The notes below the pieces were generated by a model that was not told the DNA's origin, did not search any database, and saw nothing but the letters and a program-made list of their open reading frames with translations. The position numbers were made by a program, and so were the translations under genes. This document shows positions 35,584-41,730 of a DNA stretch of 41,730 bases, in pieces (position 1 is the stretch's first letter; each line of letters opens with the position of its first letter). The stretch comes from Rhizobiaceae bacterium (GTDB taxonomy: Bacteria; Pseudomonadota; Alphaproteobacteria; Rhizobiales; Rhizobiaceae), in assembly GCA_905339215.1 (NCBI GenBank), contig CAJPFN010000048.1:1-41730 (forward strand). Direction: 5' to 3'.

Positions 35584-36429
35584 TCATTTCACCGCGCCCA
35601 TGGTCAGGCCCCTGACCATGTACCGGCCGGCGAAGTAGAAGAAGACGAACAGCGGGATCATCGACATGAACGATGCCGCGGCCATCTCGTTGTAGAAGGT
35701 CTGGTGGTCGGAGTTGTAGCCGGCGATGGCGATCGGCAGCGTGTCGGACGAGCCGCGCGACAGGATCGACGCGAACATGAACTCGACATAGCTGGCGAGG
35801 AAGACGAAGCAGGCCGCCACCGCCACGCCGGGCGCGGCGAGCGGCAGGATGATGTAGCGCAGCACCTGCAGCACGCTGGCGCCGTCGATGAGGGCGGCTT
35901 CCTCCAGTTCGACCGGGATGCCGTCGATGAAGCCCTTCAGCAGCCACACCGCGAGCGGCAGCGACAGCATGATGTGAACCAGCGACAGCCCGAGATGGGT
36001 GTCGGAAAGGCCGTAGGCGTTGATCATCAGGTATATCGGCACGGCGAGCGAGACCGCCGGCGTCATGCGGATGACCAGCAGCGCGTTGAACAGCACGTTC
36101 AGCGTCGTCGAGCGGCCGCGCGAGAAGACATAGGCCGCGCCGAAGCCGAGCACCGTGCAACCGACGACGGTCAGGCCTGCGACGACGAAGGAGTTGATGA
36201 TGTTCGGCAGGATCGAATAGTTCGCCGAGATGCCCTTGGCGCCGCTGCCGAACAGGGCCGAGGCGTAGGAATCGAGCGTCAGCACGTCGGGGAAGGAGAA
36301 GCGGCGCGGAATGTGGCCCGGCGTCGTCAGCGAGACGAGGAAGTACCAGGCGAACGGGAACAGCGTCCACAGCGCCGTGAGCGCGGCGAGGAAGAGGAGA
36401 CTGGCGCGATAGGCGATCGAGCGGTTCAT
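35584..36429 (-). CDS. Carbohydrate ABC transporter permease (MalG-type)
   Basis: This 281-residue inner-membrane protein has six hydrophobic segments. It starts at MNRSIAYR, overlapping the preceding permease by ATGA; the open frame upstream is a shadow. The EAA loop is EEAALIDGASVLQVLRYIILPLAAPG. The C-terminal GRYMVRGLTMGAVK is the standard MalG-like end. With the MalF-type permease it forms the channel of the CUT1 importer. Confidence 0.93.
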   Translation of the reverse strand: MNRSIAYRASLLFLAALTALWTLFPFAWYFLVSLTTPGHIPRRFSFPDVLTLDSYASALFGSGAKGISANYSILPNIINSFVVAGLTVVGCTVLGFGAAYVFSRGRSTTLNVLFNALLVIRMTPAVSLAVPIYLMINAYGLSDTHLGLSLVHIMLSLPLAVWLLKGFIDGIPVELEEAALIDGASVLQVLRYIILPLAAPGVAVAACFVFLASYVEFMFASILSRGSSDTLPIAIAGYNSDHQTFYNEMAAASFMSMIPLFVFFYFAGRYMVRGLTMGAVK

Positions 36430-37334
36430 TGGGCCTGTCTCCTCCGGAACGCCAGGAACAGGATCATCACGGTGAGCGGGAAGATCATCGTGATCACGGC
36501 GAGCGCGCTCGCCTTGCCGAAGTCGAGGTTCTGGAAGGCGGTCTTGTAGGTGGCGAGGTTGAGCGTCGTCGACGAGGTGCCGGGCCCGCCATTGGTCATG
36601 ATCCAGAGGTAGTCGAAGGCCCGGTATGTATCGAGCGTCTTGATGGTCAGGGCGATGACCATGACCGGCTTCAGCAGCGGGAAGGTGACGTGACGGAACA
36701 CCTGCCAGGCGTTGGCTCCGTCGACGCGGGCGGCCTCGATCGGTTCCTGCGGCAGCGACTGCAGCGCGGCGAGCAGGATCAGGTAGATGAACGGCGTCCA
36801 GCCCCAGATGTCGGTGACCATGACGAGGAAGAAGGCGGCGTCCGAGACCATCCACGGATAGGCCTGCAGGCCGAGCGCGATCAGGATGTGGTTCACCCAG
36901 CCGTAGTGCTCGGTATAGGCGAAGGCCCACATGACGCCGGCGGCGGCGGGGATGAAGATCATCGGTGCGATGGCGATGTGGCGGAAGGCGCGGCCGAAGC
37001 GCTCGGAGAAGGCGTCGGCGAGCGACACCGTCAGAAGAGCCATGCCGAGACCGAGGCCGAAGGAGACGCCGACGCAGATCGCCGTATAGAGCAGCGTGCG
37101 GCCGAGCGTGTACCACGTCTCCGGGGTCGAGAGCAGTTCGGCGTAGTTGCCGAGCCCGACCCAGTCGTCGATGCCGTAGGCGATCTGGAAATCGCGCAGG
37201 CTGAGCGAGACGACCTTGTAGATCGGATAGGCGTAGAAGACGGCAATGTAGAGAAAGGGGAGCGCCAGAAGCGCTCCCAGGAGGTATCGGCCGAGCCTGT
37301 CCGTGCGGGCGACCGAGCTTGCCATGTGGCTCAC
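36426..37334 (-). CDS. Carbohydrate ABC transporter permease (MalF-type)
   Basis: This 302-residue inner-membrane protein has about six to seven hydrophobic segments. A GTG start at 37334 overlaps the binding-protein stop (GTGA); an ATG three codons later is an alternative. The EAA loop is PIEAARVDGANAWQVFRHVTFPLLKPV. YFAYPIYKVVSLSL-like residues mark the first periplasmic part. It lacks the long insertion of enterobacterial MalF. Confidence 0.93.
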   Translation of the reverse strand: MSHMASSVARTDRLGRYLLGALLALPFLYIAVFYAYPIYKVVSLSLRDFQIAYGIDDWVGLGNYAELLSTPETWYTLGRTLLYTAICVGVSFGLGLGMALLTVSLADAFSERFGRAFRHIAIAPMIFIPAAAGVMWAFAYTEHYGWVNHILIALGLQAYPWMVSDAAFFLVMVTDIWGWTPFIYLILLAALQSLPQEPIEAARVDGANAWQVFRHVTFPLLKPVMVIALTIKTLDTYRAFDYLWIMTNGGPGTSSTTLNLATYKTAFQNLDFGKASALAVITMIFPLTVMILFLAFRRRQAQ

Positions 37335-38713
37335 TTGATGTATCCGGCGGCCGTGAGGGTCTTCTCGATCTCGGCGACGTAGCCGTCGACGAACTGTTCC
37401 GGCGTGATCTTGTTGGCGATCACCTCGGTGTAGAGCTCGACGCCCTTGGTGCGCGGCTGCTGCGACATCTCGGGAACCTGCGTCGTGATCTTGGCCTGGA
37501 CGAAGGCATCATAGAGGGCGCGCGGGTTGATGCCACCCGGCTCCACCGCGGTGCGATAGGCGAGGTCCTTGATCGGGGGCAGCTGGCCGGCCGCCATCTC
37601 GATCTGCGGATGCTCGTTGAGCAGCCACTTGATGTATTCCCACGCTGCGTCGGGGTTCTTGGCGTCCTTCGGGATGCCCATCATCCACCACGAGCTGTAG
37701 CCGCCCTTCGGTTCGCCGGCAAAGGAGGGGAAGCGGAAGGCGCCGACCGGGCCGACCTGCTTGATGTTCTCCGGCTTCTGCATGAAGCTCCAGTAGTCGG
37801 ACAGCCAGCCATAGGCCATCGCCGACGAGCCGGAGAGGAAGAAGTCGGAAACCTGGCCGGTCTGGAAGTTGGCCGAGTCCGGGTTGACGATCTTGTCCCT
37901 GTGGATCGATCCCTGCATGAAGTTGAGGACGTCGATGGCGGCCTGCCGCCCCTCGGGCGTCGCCATGGTCGGCCGGTAGTCGGCGCCGAGCAGGTCGAAG
38001 CCGGCGTCGCTGTAATAACCGAGGAAGGCCGCGTAGCCCTGGCCGCCGCCCCAGTTGGTGGTCAGGCCGTAGAGGTTCTTGTCCGGACGCGTGAAGAACG
38101 CCGCGATATCCTTGACCTGCTGGATGGTGGTCGGCGGGGCGAGGTCGTAGCCGTACTTGGCCTTGAACGCAGCCTGCTCCTCGGCGTTCTCGAACAGGTC
38201 CTTGCGGTAGTAGCCGATCTGCGCGTTGGCGTGGAAGGGAACGAAATAGTGCTGGCCGTCGGTGTTCTTGACGCCCTTCTGCGCCGGGAACAGCCAGTCC
38301 TCGAACTTGTCGACGCTGCCCCAGGTCGCGTTGATGCGATCGGTCATCGGTGTGAGGAAGCGGAAGAAGCTGCCGAACGAGGTGGCGTGCTGGGTGACGA
38401 TGTCGTAGGTGCCGCTCGACTGCGATACGGCGAGCAGCTGCTTCGACGGGATGTCGCTGCCCGGGATCATGTCGTACTGGACCTTGATGCCGGTCATTTC
38501 CTCGAAATTCTTGGTCAGTTCGACGGCGGGCGCGAAGCTTGCCCAGCCCTTCTGCGTCGGCACGTTGATGGTGACGCCCGCATAGGGTTTTCCGGCCTTC
38601 AGCGGCGGAAAGGTGCCTTCGATGAAATCGTCCGCCGCCATGGCAGGCGCCATGATCGACAGGCCGAGAGCGGCGGCGGCGGCCGTCCTCGCCAACAGTT
38701 TCTTGTAGGACAA
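37331..38713 (-). CDS. Carbohydrate ABC transporter substrate-binding protein
   Basis: This 460-residue periplasmic protein starts at TTG, with GGGAGG placed nine bases upstream; no ATG is available before the signal sequence. The signal peptide is about 26 residues (MSYKKLLARTAAAAALG, cleaved after APAMA). The mature part is an extracellular type-1 fold: INVPTQKGWASFAPAVELTKNFEEMTGIKV, a YFVPFHANAQIGYYRKDLF mid-region and aromatic-rich GYSSWWMMGIPKDAK. Several Trp/Tyr residues suggest stacking against a sugar or cyclitol ring. It is the first gene of the leftward sugar locus. Confidence 0.92.
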   Translation of the reverse strand: MSYKKLLARTAAAAALGLSIMAPAMAADDFIEGTFPPLKAGKPYAGVTINVPTQKGWASFAPAVELTKNFEEMTGIKVQYDMIPGSDIPSKQLLAVSQSSGTYDIVTQHATSFGSFFRFLTPMTDRINATWGSVDKFEDWLFPAQKGVKNTDGQHYFVPFHANAQIGYYRKDLFENAEEQAAFKAKYGYDLAPPTTIQQVKDIAAFFTRPDKNLYGLTTNWGGGQGYAAFLGYYSDAGFDLLGADYRPTMATPEGRQAAIDVLNFMQGSIHRDKIVNPDSANFQTGQVSDFFLSGSSAMAYGWLSDYWSFMQKPENIKQVGPVGAFRFPSFAGEPKGGYSSWWMMGIPKDAKNPDAAWEYIKWLLNEHPQIEMAAGQLPPIKDLAYRTAVEPGGINPRALYDAFVQAKITTQVPEMSQQPRTKGVELYTEVIANKITPEQFVDGYVAEIEKTLTAAGYIK

Positions 38714-38889
38714 TCCTTTTTTCCTCCCGGGTTCTCAAGCGACGGCGTCGCCCCGTGCTCCGCCGTTTTGTTTCACCATTAACAACACGTGTTGCACTTG
38801 GTGAAATAACTGGTAGTGTGACCGGCATCGGCTGTCAAGACGTCAATCGCTGGCCGCCGCGTCCATCGATCCATCTCGCGAACGAAACC
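38714..38889. promoter_or_regulatory. Divergent control region with a 36-bp palindrome
   Basis: The gap contains an exceptionally symmetric site at 38771-38806. The core CAACACGTGTTG (38783-38794) is a perfect 12-bp palindrome, and the outer arms TTTCACC (38771-38777) and GGTGAAA (38800-38806) are perfect and share the same centre. The 5 bases between arm and core on each side are not symmetric. It lies between the binding-protein gene and the aldehyde dehydrogenase, so one bound dimer or tetramer could control both directions. The IclR regulator of the locus is the best candidate; a LacI-type protein is not seen in the window. Confidence 0.7.
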
Positions 38890-40338
38890 ATGCCCGAACA
38901 CCGACTGCTCATCGCCGGCGACCGCCGGCCCTCCCGGAACGGCGCCACGCTGCCGCTCGTCAGCCCCGTCAGCGAACTCGAGATCGGCCGGATCGCCGCC
39001 GCGACGCGAGAAGACCTGGAGGACGCCGTGCGCGCTGCCGAGGCCGGCTTCGCGAAATGGCGGGCGGTGCCGGCATGGGACCGCGGGCGCATCCTGCGCC
39101 GGGCAGGCGAGCTGATCCGCGAGCGCGCCGACGCGATTGCGGCGGGTATCACGGCCGAGACCGGCAAGCCATTCGCCGAGGCGAAGGGCGAGACGATGGC
39201 CGCCGCCGACCAGTTCGAGTGGTACGCCGAGGAAGCGCGGCGCATCTACGGCCAGGTCATTCCGGGGCGAAACCCCGACCAGCGCATGGCCGTGCTCTAC
39301 GAGCCGGTCGGCGTCTGCGTCGCCCTCACCGCCTGGAACTTTCCGGCGCTGCTTCCGGCGCGCAAGATGGCCGCCGCACTCGCCGCGGGATGCTCGGTGA
39401 TCGTCAAGCCGGCGGCCGAAACGCCCGGCGCCGCCCTCGCCCTCGCCGGGGCCTGCCTCGATGCCGGCGTGCCGGCCGAGGCCGTCTCGGTGGTCAACGG
39501 CGATCCCGCCTTCGTCTCCGAAGTCCTCGTCACCGCGCCGGCCGTGCGCAAGGTCAGCCTCACCGGCTCCGTCCGCGTCGGCAGGATCGTGCTCAGGCTC
39601 GCCGCCGAAGGGGTCAAGCGCGTCTCCATGGAGCTCGGCGGCCACGCTCCGGTCATCGTCCACGCGGACGCCGACCCGGTCGCGGCGGCCGAGGTGCTCG
39701 CCGCGGCGAAGTTCCGCAATTGCGGCCAGGTGTGCATCTCGCCCAGCCGCTTCTTCGTCCACCGCTCGATCGAACGGGAGTTCGCCGAGACCTTCGCGAC
39801 GGTGGCGCGCGCCGCGGTCGTCGGCGACGGCGCCGAGCCTGGCGTCACCATGGGTCCGCTGATCGCACGCCGGGCGCTCGACCGCACGCTGGAGCTGGTC
39901 GCCGACGCCGTCGGGCGCGGCGCCGAGCTGCTCGCCGGCGGCGCGCGACCAGCGCACCTCAACGCCGGCCATTTCGTCCAGCCGACCGTGCTCGGCGCCG
40001 TTCCGCCCGACAGCCGCATCATGGCGGAGGAACCCTTTGCCCCGGTCGCGCCGATTGTCGGCTTCGACGACCCGGCCGACGCCATCTCGAGAGCCAACGC
40101 GCTGCCCTTCGGCCTTGCGGGCTACGTCTTCTCCAACGACATTGAACGCGCCCAGCGCACGCTGGAGGCGCTTGAGGTCGGCATGGTCGGCGTGAACGAA
40201 GTGTTGCTGGCGACGGCGGAAGGGCCGTTCGGCGGCGTCAAGGAGAGCGGCTTCGGCCGCGAGGGCGGATCGCTCGGCATCGCCGACTACCTGTCGCCGA
40301 AATTCGTCAGGCAGAAGCTCGTGGAGACGCGGCGATGA
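38890..40338 (+). CDS. NAD(P)-dependent aldehyde dehydrogenase (semialdehyde type)
   Basis: This enzyme oxidises an aldehyde, most likely a semialdehyde, to the acid. The start is at MPEHRLLIAG; the frame extends 45 codons upstream through the operator and is not credible there. The 482-residue protein has TAWNFPALLPARK (Asn150), SLTGSVRVGR, the catalytic-base Glu248 in MELGGHAP and nucleophile Cys282 in FRNCGQVCISPSRF. GFGREGGSLGIADYLSPKFV is the ending of succinate- and 2-oxoglutarate-semialdehyde dehydrogenases. It overlaps the sugar-acid dehydratase by ATGA, a pairing seen in non-phosphorylative sugar-acid pathways that end in 2-oxoglutarate. Confidence 0.9.
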   Translation: MPEHRLLIAGDRRPSRNGATLPLVSPVSELEIGRIAAATREDLEDAVRAAEAGFAKWRAVPAWDRGRILRRAGELIRERADAIAAGITAETGKPFAEAKGETMAAADQFEWYAEEARRIYGQVIPGRNPDQRMAVLYEPVGVCVALTAWNFPALLPARKMAAALAAGCSVIVKPAAETPGAALALAGACLDAGVPAEAVSVVNGDPAFVSEVLVTAPAVRKVSLTGSVRVGRIVLRLAAEGVKRVSMELGGHAPVIVHADADPVAAAEVLAAAKFRNCGQVCISPSRFFVHRSIEREFAETFATVARAAVVGDGAEPGVTMGPLIARRALDRTLELVADAVGRGAELLAGGARPAHLNAGHFVQPTVLGAVPPDSRIMAEEPFAPVAPIVGFDDPADAISRANALPFGLAGYVFSNDIERAQRTLEALEVGMVGVNEVLLATAEGPFGGVKESGFGREGGSLGIADYLSPKFVRQKLVETRR

Positions 40339-41730
40339 GTTCGAAAGACGGCAACGGAAGGCCGGTCGGCTTCGGTCGCGGGCTGACCAACTACGGCGAC
40401 CGCGACTTCGCCCTCTATCTGCGCCGCTCGTTCGCCCGCTCGATGGGCTATTCCGACGAGATGCTCGAGCGGCCGATCGTCGGCATCTGCCATACGCCGA
40501 GCGGCTTCAACAACTGCCACCGCCACTTCCCCGAACTGCTCGAGGCGGTGAAGCGCGGCGTGCTCGCGGCGGGCGGCCTGCCGCTCGAATTCCCGGTGAT
40601 CTCGCTCGGCGAAGTGTTCCTCAGCCCGACCAGCCTGAAGTTCCGCAACCTCATGTCGATGGACGTGGAGGAGATGATCCGCGCCCAGCCGATGGACAGC
40701 GTGGTGCTGCTCGGCGGCTGCGACAAGACCGTGCCGGCGCAGCTGATGGGTGCGGTCTCCGCCGACCTCCCCGCCGTCCAGCTCGTCGCCGGACCGATGA
40801 TGACCGGCCGCTACAAGGGCGAACGCCTCGGCGCCTGCACCGACTGCCGGCGTTTCTGGGCGCGTTTCCGCGGCGGCGAGATCGACGCCGCCGAGATCGC
40901 CGCGGTCGAGGGCAACCTCGCCACAACCGCCGGCACCTGCGCGGTGATGGGCACCGCCAGCACCATGGCCTGCGTCGCCGAGGCGCTCGGCCTGGCGTTG
41001 CCCGATTCGGCGGCGATCCCCGCCGTCCACGCCGACCGGCTGCGCTGCGCGGAGGAGTCCGGCCGACGCGCGGTCGCCCTGATCGGCTCGGAGCTGACGC
41101 CGCGCCGCATCGTCACGGCGCAATCCATCGACAACGCGCTGAGGGTGATCCTCGCCCTGTCGGGCTCGACCAACGCGATCCTCCACCTCGCCGCGATCGC
41201 CGGGCGCGCGGGTCTCGACCTGTCGCTCGAACGGCTCAACGCGCTCTCCGAGACGACGCCGGTGCTGGTCGACCTGAAGCCGGTCGGCGACAACTATATG
41301 GAGGATTTTTATGCCGCCGGCGGGCTCGACGCGGTGCTGCGCGAATTGCAGCCGCTGCTCCATCTCGACTGCCCGACCGTCACCGGAGAGACGCTCGGCG
41401 AGCGCCTCGATCGCCGACCGGCAATCGCCGCCGATCGACGCGTGATCCATCCGGCCGCCGATCCGATTTCCCCCGTCGGCGGGCTCGTCGCCCTGTTCGG
41501 CTCGCTGGCGCCCGGCGGCGCCATCGTCAAGCGGGCGGCCGCCGATCCGCGCCTGCTCGAGCACGAAGGCCGTGCCGTCGTCTTCGACAGCCTGGAAGAC
41601 CTCGCGCAGCGCATCGACGATCCCGCGCTCGACGTCGAGGCCGGCGACGTACTGGTCCTTCGCAATGCCGGGCCGAAGAGCGCCTCGGGCATGCCCGAAG
41701 CCGGCTACCTGCCGATCCCGAAGAAGCTCG
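40335..41730 (+). CDS. IlvD/Edd-family sugar-acid dehydratase (partial, cut by window end)
   Basis: The frame begins at the ATG overlapping the aldehyde dehydrogenase stop and runs open to the end of the window: 465 codons of a family about 570-590 residues long, so the C-terminus lies outside. These Fe-S enzymes dehydrate aldonic acids or dihydroxy acids to 2-keto-3-deoxy acids. Candidate cluster cysteines are in GFNNCHRH, LLGGCDKTVP and TAGTCAVMGTAST. The block GERLGACTDCRRFWARFRGGEID resembles L-arabonate/D-xylonate-type dehydratases more than the isoleucine-valine enzyme. The catabolic neighbourhood (sugar transporter, aldehyde dehydrogenase) supports a sugar-acid substrate. Confidence 0.9.
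   Translation, partial: MSSKDGNGRPVGFGRGLTNYGDRDFALYLRRSFARSMGYSDEMLERPIVGICHTPSGFNNCHRHFPELLEAVKRGVLAAGGLPLEFPVISLGEVFLSPTSLKFRNLMSMDVEEMIRAQPMDSVVLLGGCDKTVPAQLMGAVSADLPAVQLVAGPMMTGRYKGERLGACTDCRRFWARFRGGEIDAAEIAAVEGNLATTAGTCAVMGTASTMACVAEALGLALPDSAAIPAVHADRLRCAEESGRRAVALIGSELTPRRIVTAQSIDNALRVILALSGSTNAILHLAAIAGRAGLDLSLERLNALSETTPVLVDLKPVGDNYMEDFYAAGGLDAVLRELQPLLHLDCPTVTGETLGERLDRRPAIAADRRVIHPAADPISPVGGLVALFGSLAPGGAIVKRAAADPRLLEHEGRAVVFDSLEDLAQRIDDPALDVEAGDVLVLRNAGPKSASGMPEAGYLPIPKKL

Noticed and set aside
38755-38889. 45-codon upstream extension of the aldehyde dehydrogenase
   Set aside because: It would translate through the 36-bp palindrome and adds residues unlike any aldehyde dehydrogenase N-terminus.

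Overview
The window is G+C-rich, densely packed DNA with short intergenic gaps and many ATGA/GTGA stop-start overlaps. Gene content and codon use fit an alphaproteobacterium, most likely a member of the Hyphomicrobiales (Mesorhizobium/Aminobacter-like soil bacteria). Short palindromic repeats of the type scattered through rhizobial genomes support this. No rRNA, tRNA, CRISPR array, phage gene or intact insertion sequence was seen. The placement comes from style and gene content, not from a marker gene.

Region A (1-6925). A repeat-rich left edge is followed by a leftward branched-chain 2-oxoacid dehydrogenase operon: a small ACT-like protein, E1alpha, E1beta, E2 and E3. A divergent Lrp/AsnC regulator (BkdR type) and then a TetR regulator follow. 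The E2 linker contains an in-frame 129-bp palindromic repeat that is translated.

Region B (6951-17793). Two divergent acyl-CoA operons share a control region at 9746-10030. Leftward are an isovaleryl-CoA-dehydrogenase-like flavoprotein and a short-chain reductase, with a MaoC hydratase further on beyond a hairpin element. Rightward are a crotonase, an AtuA-family protein, a biotin carboxylase and a separate biotin carrier (a split alpha subunit), a carboxyltransferase, a DsbA/HCCA-isomerase-like protein and a PaaG-like crotonase. The set resembles both leucine/isovalerate (liu) and acyclic terpene (atu) catabolism. AtuA and a Gly at the carboxyltransferase specificity position favour a larger, geranyl-CoA-like substrate. 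No HMG-CoA-lyase-type gene lies in the window.

Region C (17798-30448). A leftward operon encodes TetR, an acyl-CoA ligase, a hotdog thioesterase, a transglutaminase-like protein and a thiolase. Divergent from it is a branched-chain (HAAT-type) ABC transporter with a second acyl-CoA ligase between livG and livH, ending with a nitronate-monooxygenase-like flavoprotein. The two TetR proteins are close paralogues. A 15-bp motif ATGA-N7-TCAT occurs twice in the region B control region and once in the region C control region, so I infer one regulon covering uptake, CoA activation and oxidation/carboxylation.

Region D (30480-41730). This is a separate carbohydrate-type locus. Leftward it encodes a CUT1 ABC transporter, a Gfo/Idh/MocA oxidoreductase, an IolD-like TPP enzyme, an IclR regulator and a MalK-type ATPase. 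Rightward are an aldehyde dehydrogenase and an IlvD/Edd-family sugar-acid dehydratase cut by the window edge. A near-perfect 36-bp palindrome lies between the divergent operons. The likely substrate is a cyclitol, sugar acid or related polyol, but it cannot be fixed from sequence.
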